From positions 1 to 14,642 of the forward strand of contig CALBKH010000077.1 of NCBI GenBank assembly GCA_937892955.1: 14,642 bases of DNA, read 5' to 3'. The translations under genes and the position numbers were made by a program. How positions within the stretch are numbered: the stretch's first letter is position 1; each line of letters starts with the position of its first letter. Below are positions 5,632 through 14,642 of this stretch, piece after piece. The notes below the pieces were generated by a model. It ran no database searches and had not been told where the DNA came from. It saw only the letters and a program-made list of their open reading frames with translations. This stretch comes from an uncultured Alphaproteobacteria bacterium (GTDB taxonomy: Bacteria; Pseudomonadota; Alphaproteobacteria; Rhizobiales; Ancalomicrobiaceae).

Positions 5632-5901
5632 TCAGCGGCGCAGGCCGAGACGTTCGATGAGAGCCTTGTAACGCGCCACGTCCTTCGACTTCAGATAGTC
5701 GAGGAGCGAACGACGCGAGGAGACCATCTTCAGGAGGCCACGACGGGAATGGTTGTCCTTGGCGTGGGTCTTGAAGTGCTCGGTCAGGTTGGCGATACGC
5801 TCGGAGAGCACCGCGACCTGGACTTCCGGCGAACCGGTGTCGCCTTCGTGGGTCGCGTACTGCTTGACCAGTTCGAGCTTGCGTTCGGCCGTGATCGACA
5901 T
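5632..5901 (-). CDS. rpsO: Small-subunit ribosomal protein S15
   Basis: The product is 89 aa, the standard length. S15 is a primary binder of the central domain of 16S rRNA and forms a bridge to the large subunit. The sequence is S15 throughout: MSITAERKLELVKQYA at the start, GDTGSPEVQVAVLSERI (about 21-37), HFKTHAKDNHSRRGLL (about 42-57) with the rRNA-contacting DxHSRRGL motif, and DYLKSKDVARYKALIERLGLRR at the end. The ATG at 5901 was chosen over the ATG 9 nt earlier because AAAGGA lies about 8 nt from the former but touches the latter. It is divergent from mtgA and precedes pnp on the same strand. A CCCCGC/GCGGGG stem (5938-5963) in its leader might take part in the S15 feedback known in other bacteria; that is inference. 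Confidence 0.98.
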   Translation of the reverse strand: MSITAERKLELVKQYATHEGDTGSPEVQVAVLSERIANLTEHFKTHAKDNHSRRGLLKMVSSRRSLLDYLKSKDVARYKALIERLGLRR

Positions 5902-5937
5902 CGAGATCATCCTTTCGGGTGAGACAAACGAACATGG

Positions 5938-5963
5938 CCCCGCCGGGATGTCGTCCAGCGGGG
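5938..5963 (-). promoter_or_regulatory. Hairpin in the rpsO leader
   Basis: CCCCGC pairs with GCGGGG across 14 nt, two of which on each side can pair further (GG with CC). It is about 37 nt upstream of the rpsO start. S15 represses its own mRNA through leader structures in several bacteria, but the structures differ between groups, so a regulatory role here is only possible. Confidence 0.35.
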
Positions 5964-6074
5964 TCGGGTGCGCGGGTCTTATGCACGAAACGCCGGGTTC
6001 GCGCCAGTGGAATGTGGCGCGTGAGCGCCAACTCGTCGCTCGACTTCGCGCGCGCGGGCGGGCAGTTTCCGTGG

Positions 6075-6758
6075 ATGAACGTCCTCGCTCACCTCCGGCG
6101 CGCGGTGCGGATCGCCGCCTACGCCGTCTTCGGCCTCGCGGCGATCTTCGCCGTGCTGCTCGTCCTCTGGCGCTTCGTGGCGCCGGTGTCGATGCCGATG
6201 GTGGCGCGCTGGGTGACGGGGCAGCGGGTGGAACGGGTGTGGCGGCCGATCGAGAGCGTCGATCGTGATCTGATCGTCGCGGTGATCGCCTCGGAGGACA
6301 CCGGATTCTGCCGCCATCACGGCATCGACTGGAACGAACTGATGGACGTCATCGACGACGAGGACGGGCCGAAACGCGGCGGCTCGACGCTCACCATGCA
6401 AGTGGCGAAGAATCTGTTCCTGTGGTCGGGGCGCAGCTACGTGCGCAAGGCGATCGAGATCCCGATGGCGATGATCGTCGATCTCGCATGGCCGAAGACG
6501 CGGATCTTCGAGATCTATCTCAACATCGCCGAGTGGGGTCCCGAGGGCGAATTCGGCATCGAGGCCGGCACCCGGCGGGCCTTCGGTCACGGCGCCGACC
6601 GGATCTCGGCCCGCGAAGCGGCGCTGCTCGCCGTGACCCTGCCCAATCCGATCCGCCGCAATCCGGCGAAGCCGTCGCCCGGCCTCCGGCGGGTCGCCGG
6701 CATCATCACCGGTCGGGCGGCGAACTCGCCCGAGGTCGCCGACTGCATCGGCAGGTGA
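6075..6758 (+). CDS. mtgA: Monofunctional biosynthetic peptidoglycan transglycosylase
   Basis: The product is 227 aa, normal for MtgA (family GT51, no transpeptidase domain). The enzyme polymerises lipid II into glycan strands on the outer face of the inner membrane. A basic N-terminus precedes one membrane helix (about 13-33). Catalytic motifs are in order: SEDTGFCRHHGIDW (73-86) with catalytic Glu74, RGGSTLTMQVAKNLFL (101-116), RKAIEIPMAMIVDLAWPKTRI (124-144), IYLNIAEWG (147-155) and AREAALLAVTLPNP (179-192). The residue before the SKxRI-like block is Asp rather than the more usual Glu. The start is the ATG at 6075, just before the membrane segment, although the ribosome binding site is weak; an in-frame ATG near 6010 would add about 22 residues. 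It lies on the strand opposite its neighbours, divergent from rpsO and ending 3 nt from the end of truB. Confidence 0.96.
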   Translation: MNVLAHLRRAVRIAAYAVFGLAAIFAVLLVLWRFVAPVSMPMVARWVTGQRVERVWRPIESVDRDLIVAVIASEDTGFCRHHGIDWNELMDVIDDEDGPKRGGSTLTMQVAKNLFLWSGRSYVRKAIEIPMAMIVDLAWPKTRIFEIYLNIAEWGPEGEFGIEAGTRRAFGHGADRISAREAALLAVTLPNPIRRNPAKPSPGLRRVAGIITGRAANSPEVADCIGR

Positions 6759-6761
6759 GAC

Positions 6762-7688
6762 TCACTCCCCGCCCAGCATGAACACGCGGCGCGGCACCAG
6801 TTCGCCACGGTCGACCTCGCCGATGGCGACGAGATCGCCGCCGCAGGTGACCCACACGGCGTCCTCGTCGGCGGGGGCGTCGCGACCGCGCAGGATCACC
6901 GACTGGCCACGGCGCAGGCGGGCGGCGGCGTCGCGGTTGACCGCCACCTCGGTGACCTCGGAAAGACCGGCCTCGACGGGCACGAGCAGGGCGCGGGCGG
7001 CGTCGAGACCGCCCTCCTCGGCCGCCTTCTCGATGTCGGCGAGCGGGATCATGTCGTCCTCTTCGAAGGGGCCGACGTGAACGCGCCTGAGGCCGATGAC
7101 GTGGCCGCGGGTGCCGAGGCGCAGCCCCATGTCGCGGGCCAGCGCCCGGACATAGGTGCCCTTGCCGCATTCGCAGTCGAAGACCGCGGTGTCGGCGTCC
7201 GGCACGTCGACCAGGGCGAGATCGAGGATCTCGATCGGCCGGGCCTCGAGCACCACCTCCTCGCCGTCGCGGGCGAGGTCGTAGGCGCGTTCGCCGTCGA
7301 TCTTGATCGCCGAGAACTTGGGCGGGACCTGCATGATCTCGCCGATGAACTCGGGGAGGATAGCCTCGATCTCCGCCTTGGTCGGCCGGTGGTCGGAGGT
7401 GGCGATGACCTCGCCTTCGGTGTCGTCGGTGGCGGTCTGGGCGCCCCAGCGCACGGTGAAGCGATAGACCTTGGTGCCGTCCATGACGAAGGACACGGTC
7501 TTGGTCGCCTCACCGAAGGCGAGCGGCAACATGCCGGAGGCGAGCGGGTCGAGGGTGCCGGCGTGGCCGCACTTGTTGGCGTTGAAGAGACGCTTCAGCC
7601 GCGACACCGCCTGGGTGGAGGTCACCCCCACCGGCTTGTCGAGCACGATCCAGCCGTGAACGTCGTCGAACTTCTTCTTACGGGCCAT
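6762..7688 (-). CDS. truB: tRNA pseudouridine(55) synthase TruB
   Basis: The product is 308 aa. It isomerises U55 in the T loop of tRNAs. WIVLDKPVGVTSTQAVSRLKR (13-33) and GHAGTLDPLASGML (41-54) are the TruB motifs, with catalytic Asp47. VPPKFSAIKIDGERAYDLAR and CECGKGTYVRALARDMGLRLG are the later conserved blocks, and a C-terminal PUA-like segment (about 235-300, GQSVILRGRD...LVAIGEV) follows. The ATG at 7688 fits the family N-terminus (MARKKKFDDVHGW). It is the last gene of the leftward nusA-infB-rbfA cluster, 46 nt after rbfA. Its stop codon is separated by only 3 nt from that of convergent mtgA, leaving no room for a terminator between them, so the transcripts must overlap or end inside the neighbour. 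Confidence 0.98.
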   Translation of the reverse strand: MARKKKFDDVHGWIVLDKPVGVTSTQAVSRLKRLFNANKCGHAGTLDPLASGMLPLAFGEATKTVSFVMDGTKVYRFTVRWGAQTATDDTEGEVIATSDHRPTKAEIEAILPEFIGEIMQVPPKFSAIKIDGERAYDLARDGEEVVLEARPIEILDLALVDVPDADTAVFDCECGKGTYVRALARDMGLRLGTRGHVIGLRRVHVGPFEEDDMIPLADIEKAAEEGGLDAARALLVPVEAGLSEVTEVAVNRDAAARLRRGQSVILRGRDAPADEDAVWVTCGGDLVAIGEVDRGELVPRRVFMLGGE

Positions 7689-7734
7689 GAGGAGTGCTTT
7701 CGTGGATCCACGGTCGGGCGGCGCGGCGCGCCTC

Positions 7735-8121
7735 TCACTCCTCGTCGAGGTCGCGGGCGACCTCGGGGCGATGGAGGAGGGCGGTGACCGCGTCGTCGTC
7801 GTCGAAACGGGTGTCGAGTTGGAAACGGATGTCGGGGGCGAACTTGAGGTCCACCCGCCGGGCGATCCGACCGCGCAGCCACTTTCGCGACCGCTCGAGC
7901 CCGGCCATCACCTTGTTCACGTTGCGGCCGCCGAGCGGCATGACCAGCGCGGTGCCGTTCTTCAGATCCGGCGACATCCGCACCTCGGCCACCGAGATGA
8001 CGACACCGTCGAGATCCGGATCGGCGATCTCGCCGCGGGCGAGGATGTCGGCGAGGGCATGGCGGACCAGTTCGCCGACGCGCAGCTGACGCTGCGAGGG
8101 GCCCTTCTCAGGCGCGGTCAT
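7735..8121 (-). CDS. rbfA: 30S ribosome-binding factor RbfA
   Basis: The product is 128 aa, within the family range. RbfA is a KH-like protein that binds immature 30S subunits and helps 16S rRNA processing, especially in the cold. The sequence shows SQRQLRVGELVRHALADILA (9-28), VISVAEVRMSPDLKNGTALV (about 41-60), a helix with VNKVMAGLERSRKWLRGRIARRV and the end strand LKFAPDIRFQLDTRFDD. The ATG at 8121 was chosen because it begins just before the conserved helix and has AAGGA about 8 nt upstream. It overlaps the end of the YcxB-like gene by 14 nt, which suggests coupled translation, and precedes truB as in most bacteria. Confidence 0.96.
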   Translation of the reverse strand: MTAPEKGPSQRQLRVGELVRHALADILARGEIADPDLDGVVISVAEVRMSPDLKNGTALVMPLGGRNVNKVMAGLERSRKWLRGRIARRVDLKFAPDIRFQLDTRFDDDDAVTALLHRPEVARDLDEE

Positions 8122-8665
8122 GGGGCGTTCCTTCGGAGAGATGGGCGAGGATGTGGGCGCGGGTCCGTTCGAAGGCGTCGGCGTCGGCGAAGGCGGTGCG
8201 GGGGATCGGCAGACCCTGACGGCCACCGGTGGCGAGCACCAGATGGGTCGGCGTCTCGATCAGTCGCACCACCGCGGCCCACGGGAACCGCCAATCGAAA
8301 TCGGTCGCGGTGGCGTGAATCTCCTCGTCGGCGAACTCGACCGTCAGCTCCTTCTCGGCCAGCGGCATGCGGGCGAAACCGGTGGCGGCGTTGAAGCCGA
8401 CGAGGTGGTGGCGGAAGAAGAGGCCGAGCGACAGGAGGACGCCGAAGCCGTACCACGGGTACCATTCGGACCCGCCTTTCAGCGCTTCGCCGAGCAGGCT
8501 GCCGCCGGTCGGGGCGTTGCCCGGGACCAGCCCGAGGACGATGACGGCGAAGCCGAGCACGAAGACGACCAGAGCGATGCGGAAGGGCAGCGGACGCCGC
8601 GCGACGGCGGTCGACAGCGCGACCCAATCCGCACGCGCGAAGGGGAACGAGATCTTCTCGGACAT
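8108..8665 (-). CDS. YcxB-like two-helix membrane protein
   Basis: The product is 185 aa. A short cytoplasmic N-terminus precedes two hydrophobic helices: about 28-48 (FRIALVVFVLGFAVIVLGLV) and about 68-84 (WYPWYGFGVLLSLGLFF). After these comes a soluble C-terminal domain (about 100-180, LTVEFADEEIHATATDFDWRFPWAAVVRLIETPTHL..., then GLPIPRTAF). That layout and the pattern 'eg...w.i.w..v..i.et...l.l..g....iP...f' resemble the YcxB-like C-terminal family, whose function is not known. The ATG at 8665 was chosen because AGGA is 5 nt upstream of it; an in-frame ATG at 8671 has no spacing. It lies between infB and rbfA, a position not usual in textbook operons, and overlaps rbfA by 14 nt. It is probably co-transcribed with the ribosome-assembly genes; a link to that process is only positional. 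Confidence 0.78.
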   Translation of the reverse strand: MSEKISFPFARADWVALSTAVARRPLPFRIALVVFVLGFAVIVLGLVPGNAPTGGSLLGEALKGGSEWYPWYGFGVLLSLGLFFRHHLVGFNAATGFARMPLAEKELTVEFADEEIHATATDFDWRFPWAAVVRLIETPTHLVLATGGRQGLPIPRTAFADADAFERTRAHILAHLSEGTPHDRA

Positions 8666-8715
8666 GATCATCCTTCGTCAGGGGTCGAACCCGAGCGAGG
8701 TGAGGACGTGATGGC

Positions 8716-8739
8716 GGGCGGCGTCGCTGGACGCCGCCC
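8716..8739 (-). other. 10-bp perfect hairpin between infB and the YcxB-like gene
   Basis: GGGCGGCGTC pairs exactly with GACGCCGCCC around a 4-nt loop, 19 nt after the infB stop. No T run follows on the minus strand, so it may slow or process the transcript rather than end it. The gap here (92 nt) is the largest inside the cluster. Confidence 0.55.
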
Positions 8740-8757
8740 TTCGCCGTGGCCGCCGGG

Positions 8758-11427
<2,670 letters not shown>

Positions 11428-11434
11428 GTGCCCG

Positions 11435-12157
11435 TCATTCCTGCGGCGTCGTGCCGCTCGTCGCGTGATGGCCGTCGTTCGTCGACACCGTGGTCCCGAA
11501 GGATTCGAGGCCTCGATATCTGGCGAGCGCGCCTGCGCGCTCGAGGAAGGTTTCGCTCGCCCGGCCAGCAAGCAGCGCAGCATGTATCACATTCGACCTG
11601 CCCAATGCCAAATCCAATTGGGCTCCGGTGAAGATTCGGACGACCGGAATGCCGATCTCTCCACCGAAGCGGCGCTTGAGCGCCGCGGCCAGCTTCTCGA
11701 CCCCGTCCGACCCCGCTTCCGCGGCGTGGACGAGACCGGCGAGACGCTCGCGCGCCACCGCCGCTTCCACTTTGGCGAAGCCGGTCGTGACCAGCCCCGC
11801 CTTGCGCGCCAGGCCGAAGGTGCCCAGCGCCTGTTTCGCCATCAGCCCGTCGAGGCGCTCGGCGAGGTCCGCAGGGACTTCGACGGCGCTGCGCAGAGCG
11901 CGGGCGAAGAGCTTGCGCGCGACGGCCTTGTCGACCGCGGCGCGCGTCGCCTCCACCCAGACCCCACGGCCGGGCAGGTCCCGCTTCAGATCCGGCACCA
12001 CGGTTCCATCCGGGGCCTGAACGAAGCGGATCATCTCTGCGAGCGGCCTCGTCTCGCGGGAGACGATGTCGGTTCGCGTCACGTCCGCCTTCTTCGGCGG
12101 GCGTTCATCCCATTCGGGCGCCTCGTCGGCGCCCGGTTCGGCGTCAGTGTTCGCCAC
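11435..12157 (-). CDS. ylxR: YlxR (DUF448) / L7Ae-like RNA-binding fusion protein
   Basis: The product is 240 aa with two RNA-binding modules, the form typical of Alphaproteobacteria. The YlxR domain (about 18-80) has RTDIVSRETRPLAEMIRFV and VVPDLKRDLPGRGVWVEATR; the GRGVWV block is the family hallmark. The second part (about 110-215, ALGTFGLARKAGLVTTGFAKVEAAV...) matches the L7Ae/YlxQ fold, which binds kink-turn RNA. YlxR (RnpM) in Bacillus regulates RNase P. The common 'R.Ci.tre' Cys is Asp here (TRTDIVSRE). The start is GTG 12157, with GAGG 6 nt upstream; the next in-frame ATG would delete half the domain. It overlaps the nusA stop by 14 nt and precedes infB by 7 nt, the classic nusA-ylxR-infB order. 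The N-terminal 17 residues are acidic and variable. Confidence 0.94.
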   Translation of the reverse strand: MANTDAEPGADEAPEWDERPPKKADVTRTDIVSRETRPLAEMIRFVQAPDGTVVPDLKRDLPGRGVWVEATRAAVDKAVARKLFARALRSAVEVPADLAERLDGLMAKQALGTFGLARKAGLVTTGFAKVEAAVARERLAGLVHAAEAGSDGVEKLAAALKRRFGGEIGIPVVRIFTGAQLDLALGRSNVIHAALLAGRASETFLERAGALARYRGLESFGTTVSTNDGHHATSGTTPQE

Positions 12158-13745
12158 TCTCCGCCTCGTCTTCCCCGGCGTCGACCGGCTCTTCGACCGG
12201 CGGCTCGATCCAGCCGGCGGCGACGCGGGCGGCCATGATGATCGCTTCGGCGTCGGTGCGGTCGAGATCGAAGCCGTCGAGCGTACCGGCGTGCTTCTCG
12301 ACTTCGCCGCCCTTGCGCTCGGTCCAGCCGACGAGATCGTCGGTGGCACAGCCGGCGAGGTCCTCGACCGTCTTGATGCCGTCCTTGCCGAGCGCCACCA
12401 TCATCGCGGTGGTGACGCCGGGGACGTCACGCAGTTCGTCGGCGACGCCGAGTTCCTTGCGTTCGGCGTCCTGAGCCGCTTCGAGCGCCTCGAGCCAGGC
12501 GTTGGCGCGGGACTGGATCTCCTCCGCCGTCTCCTCGTCGAAGCCCTCGATACGGGCGATCTCGTCGATGCCGACGTAGGCGAGTTCCTCGACCGTGCCG
12601 AAGCCTTCGGTGGCGAGCAGCTGGGCGACGACCTCGTCGACGTCGAGCGCTTCCATGAAGAGTTGGGTGCGCTCGGCGAATTCCTTCTGACGGCGCTCCG
12701 ATTCCTCGGCCTCGGTCATGATGTCGATGTCCCAGCCGGTGAGCTGGGAGGCGAGGCGGACGTTCTGGCCGCGGCGGCCGATGGCCAGCGACAGCTGATC
12801 GTCCGGCACCACCACTTCGATGCGGCCGGCATCCTCGTCGAGCACGACCTTGGCGACTTCCGCCGGCTGCAGGGCGTTGACGATGAAGGTGGCGGCGTCG
12901 TGCGACCAGGGAATGATGTCGATCTTCTCGCCCTGGAGCTCCTGCACCACCGCCTGGACGCGGGAACCGCGCATACCGACGCAGGCGCCGACCGGGTCGA
13001 TCGACGAATCGCGCGAGATGACGGCGATCTTGGCGCGGGAGCCCGGGTCGCGGGCGACCGACTTCACCTCGATGATGCCGTCGTAGATCTCCGGCACTTC
13101 CTGGGCGAAGAGCTTCGCCATGAACTGCGGATGGGTGCGGGAGAGGAAGATCTGCGGCCCGCGCTGTTCGCGGCGGACGTCGTAGACGTAGGCGCGGACG
13201 CGATCGCCGTTGCGGAAGGCCTCGCGCGGGATCAGCTCGTCGCGACGGACGATCGCCTCGCCACGGCCGAGGTCGACGATGACGTTGCCGTATTCGATGC
13301 GCTTGACCGTACCGTTGACGATCTCGCCGATGCGGTCCTTGAACTCGTCGAACTGGCGATCGCGCTCGGCTTCGCGGACCTTCTGGACGATGACCTGCTT
13401 GGCCGACTGGGCGGCGATGCGGCCGAAGTCCATGGGCGGCAGCGGCTCGCCGATGAAGTCGCCGACCTGGGCGTCGGGATTGCGCAGGCGGGCGTCGGCG
13501 AGCGGGATCTGGGTCGCCGGATTCTCGAAGACCTCGACCACCTCGAGCAGGCGCTGCAGCTTGATCTCGCCCGTCTTCGGGTTGATCTCGGCGCGGACCT
13601 CGGTCTCGGACCCGTAGCGCGAGCGCGCGGCCTTCTGGATGGCGTCCTCCATCGCGGCGAGCACGATCTTGCGATCGATCACCTTCTCACGCGCGACCGC
13701 ATCGGCGATCTGGAGGAGTTCCAGTCTGTTGGCGCTGACTGCCAT
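12144..13745 (-). CDS. nusA: Transcription termination/antitermination protein NusA
   Basis: The product is 533 aa, typical of Alphaproteobacteria. NusA binds RNA polymerase and nascent RNA and controls pausing, termination and rrn antitermination. Its N-terminal domain (about 1-130, ANRLELLQIADAVAREK) is followed by an S1 domain (about 138-205, IGEIVNGTVKRIEYGNVIVDLG), KH1 (about 235-290, RAKIAVISRDSSIDPVGACVGMRGSRVQAV), KH2 (about 305-350, DDQLSLAIGRRGQNVRLASQLTGW) and two C-terminal helix-hairpin-helix acidic repeats (about 375-420 and 435-500). The ATG at 13745 has GAGGGAG about 6 nt upstream. It is 49 nt after rimP, with an 8-bp hairpin in the gap, and overlaps ylxR. All motifs are intact. 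In E. coli the operon is also controlled by NusA itself. Confidence 0.98.
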   Translation of the reverse strand: MAVSANRLELLQIADAVAREKVIDRKIVLAAMEDAIQKAARSRYGSETEVRAEINPKTGEIKLQRLLEVVEVFENPATQIPLADARLRNPDAQVGDFIGEPLPPMDFGRIAAQSAKQVIVQKVREAERDRQFDEFKDRIGEIVNGTVKRIEYGNVIVDLGRGEAIVRRDELIPREAFRNGDRVRAYVYDVRREQRGPQIFLSRTHPQFMAKLFAQEVPEIYDGIIEVKSVARDPGSRAKIAVISRDSSIDPVGACVGMRGSRVQAVVQELQGEKIDIIPWSHDAATFIVNALQPAEVAKVVLDEDAGRIEVVVPDDQLSLAIGRRGQNVRLASQLTGWDIDIMTEAEESERRQKEFAERTQLFMEALDVDEVVAQLLATEGFGTVEELAYVGIDEIARIEGFDEETAEEIQSRANAWLEALEAAQDAERKELGVADELRDVPGVTTAMMVALGKDGIKTVEDLAGCATDDLVGWTERKGGEVEKHAGTLDGFDLDRTDAEAIIMAARVAAGWIEPPVEEPVDAGEDEAESGEH

Positions 13746-13761
13746 CGTCTTCTCCCTCGCG

Positions 13762-13780
13762 GCCCGATCGCGGATCGGGC
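13762..13780 (-). other. 8-bp perfect hairpin between rimP and nusA
   Basis: GCCCGATC pairs exactly with GATCGGGC around a 3-nt loop, about 17 nt upstream of the nusA start and just before its Shine-Dalgarno. It could tune nusA translation or processing. It has no T run and is not a terminator. Confidence 0.5.
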
Positions 13781-13794
13781 ACGTGTCGTCCTTC

Positions 13795-14472
13795 TCAGTG
13801 GACCGCCGGATCCTCGACGTCGTCGAGATCCGTACGGGCCTGTCGCTTGGCCGCCTTCAGCGAGGCGGCGACGAGATCGTCGGTGAGTATCAGCCGGGCG
13901 TCCGCCAGGAGATCCAGCGGCAGCCAGACGGTGTCGGGTTCGCCTTCGGCGACACCGTCGAGCTTCACCCCGAACGTGTCGTCCTTCACGCCGACGAGGA
14001 GCCCGCGGAAACGCCGGCGGCCCTCGTGGTTCTGCTCCAGCTCGATCTTGGCGACGTGGCCGGCCCAGCGCTCGAAGTCCGAGCGGCGCACCAGCGGCCG
14101 GTCGATGCCGGGCGAAGACACTTCCAGATGATAGGCCCGATCGACCGGATCGTCGGCATCGATCACCGGCGCCAGATTGCGGCTGATCTGCTCGCAGTCG
14201 TCGACACCGATGGTGCCGTCGGGACGCTCGGCCATGATCTGGACGGTGAAACCGTTGCGGCCCGAGCACTTCACGCGGACGAGACGGAAGCCGAGATCTT
14301 CGATCACCGGTTCGGCGATCGCCGCGATGCGGGCGTCGAGACCGGTCTCGTGGATCAGGCGGGGTTCGTGGCGCGTCGTCAGTGTCGTCGGTCCCGGTGG
14401 TTCGATCGCTTCGGGAAACGTCGGGCGGTCATCGGACCAACACCGAAAGAGCGGGTCCCCTCGGGGGCCCAC
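13795..14472 (-). CDS. rimP: Ribosome maturation factor RimP
   Basis: RimP binds pre-30S particles and helps S12 incorporation. The core is clear: RLIHETGLDARIAAIAEPVIEDLGFRLVRVK, then the N-terminal domain with GFTVQIMAERPDGTIGVDDC and YHLEVSSPGIDRPL, then the SH3-like C-terminal domain (FERWAGHVAKIELEQ, RFRGLLVGVKDDTFGVKLDG). The coordinates use the only upstream standard start, GTG 14472 (225 aa). That start is doubtful: it has no good ribosome binding site, lies inside a strong hairpin (14449-14474) and adds about 30 residues unlike the family. No in-frame ATG, GTG or TTG lies nearer to the conserved start. The real start could be the CTG at 14382, or be reached from an ATG at 14432 in another frame. 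It is the first gene after the promoter and 49 nt before nusA. Confidence 0.92.
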   Translation of the reverse strand: MGPRGDPLFRCWSDDRPTFPEAIEPPGPTTLTTRHEPRLIHETGLDARIAAIAEPVIEDLGFRLVRVKCSGRNGFTVQIMAERPDGTIGVDDCEQISRNLAPVIDADDPVDRAYHLEVSSPGIDRPLVRRSDFERWAGHVAKIELEQNHEGRRRFRGLLVGVKDDTFGVKLDGVAEGEPDTVWLPLDLLADARLILTDDLVAASLKAAKRQARTDLDDVEDPAVH

Positions 14473-14474
14473 TC
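14449..14474 (-). promoter_or_regulatory. Strong hairpin in the rimP leader, possible attenuator
   Basis: On the minus strand the arms pair over 11-12 positions with one mismatch and one G-T wobble, followed by CTCTTTCGGTGTT. The shape is that of a leaky intrinsic terminator. It lies about 40 nt downstream of the promoter and covers the GTG that would otherwise be the rimP start. Confidence 0.5.
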
Positions 14475-14519
14475 TCGTTTCGTCACGAGGACGATCTGAG
14501 AATTTCGTGCTTGGAGGGG

Positions 14520-14549
14520 CTTATAAGTCAGATCCCGGGAGAAAGGCAA
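14520..14549 (-). promoter_or_regulatory. Promoter of the rimP-nusA-infB operon
   Basis: Read on the minus strand, TTGCCT (14544-14549) is followed after 18 nt by TATAAG (14520-14525), which matches five of six bases of the housekeeping -10. It lies between the trmB stop and rimP, giving a start of transcription near 14513. Confidence 0.65.
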
Positions 14550-14574
14550 GTCTCCGCGGCGGATTTCCTCGAAA

Positions 14575-14642
14575 TCACACCCTTCGGAACACCAGATATG
14601 CCGGGGTGCGGCCTTCGCGGAGTGCCTTTTCCTCGTAGCGGG
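14575..14642 (-). CDS. trmB: C-terminal end of tRNA (guanine(46)-N7)-methyltransferase (partial)
   Basis: The visible 22 codons, ending at TGA 14575-14577 and running off the right edge, encode RYEEKALREGRTPAYLVFRRV. This is the typical TrmB C-terminus ('T.yE.k....g..i..l.f.r'), the segment with the conserved T-x-Y-E motif, of which the YE is visible. TrmB makes m7G46 in the variable loop of tRNAs using SAM. In many Alphaproteobacteria trmB lies directly upstream of rimP-nusA, as here. The assignment rests on a short tail plus gene order. The stop is about 25 nt from the -35 box of the next promoter. Confidence 0.72.
   Translation of the reverse strand, partial: RYEEKALREGRTPAYLVFRRV

Noticed and set aside
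3188..5671. 827-codon open frame antisense to pnp
   Set aside because: It mirrors the codon pattern of pnp: Asp/Gly/Leu/Val/Arg-rich with no family motifs. Long antisense frames are expected in GC-rich genes.
8684..8698. GGGTTCGACCC on the minus strand, resembling a tRNA T loop
   Set aside because: The flanking bases do not form a 5-bp T stem, and no acceptor or anticodon arms can be found.
12066..13886. 606-codon open frame antisense to nusA
   Set aside because: Same cause: a shadow of nusA in a GC-rich genome.

Overview
The window is a high-GC chromosomal segment from an alphaproteobacterium, probably a member of the Hyphomicrobiales (Rhizobiales). That reading rests on the gene order trmB-rimP-nusA-ylxR(L7Ae fusion)-infB-rbfA-truB and rpsO-pnp, the 89-aa S15, the 711-aa PNPase, the YlxR/L7Ae fusion and strong GC codon bias. 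Species cannot be fixed from the sequence alone.

The right two thirds is core translation and RNA-metabolism machinery read leftward (minus strand). From the right edge it holds the tail of trmB, a promoter with good -35 and -10 boxes, rimP, nusA, ylxR, infB, a small two-helix membrane protein of YcxB type, rbfA and truB. Genes are tightly packed: nusA/ylxR and the YcxB-like gene/rbfA each overlap by 14 nt. truB ends 3 nt from the end of mtgA, which is read the opposite way (plus strand) and separates truB from rpsO. rpsO and pnp follow on the minus strand, separated by about 490 nt that contain three hairpins spaced exactly 34 nt apart. pnp ends at a strong hairpin terminator.

Left of pnp the character changes. 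Positions 1730-2950 are visibly poorer in GC, hold no normal-sized gene and look like an accessory islet. It contains (a) a self-contained small transcription unit with a CTTGAC-type promoter, a leader with three consecutive stem-loops, a 58-codon ORF and a strong intrinsic terminator; (b) a perfect 20-bp palindrome closely resembling the TraR/LuxR 'tra box' just upstream of a 31-codon ORF encoding a one-helix membrane peptide; and (c) a GNRA-capped hairpin.

The left end (minus strand) has a type II toxin-antitoxin pair (AbrB-fold antitoxin, then PemK/MazF toxin, 14-nt overlap) with a perfect 8-3-8 inverted repeat as likely operator, followed by an NAD(P)-binding extended-SDR protein. No rRNA, tRNA, CRISPR array, transposase or integrase was seen.

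The core genes work together. RimP and RbfA mature the 30S subunit, IF2 starts translation, NusA controls elongation and termination, TruB modifies tRNA, S15 is a primary 16S binder and PNPase degrades RNA. The most unusual material is in the islet at 2090-2830.
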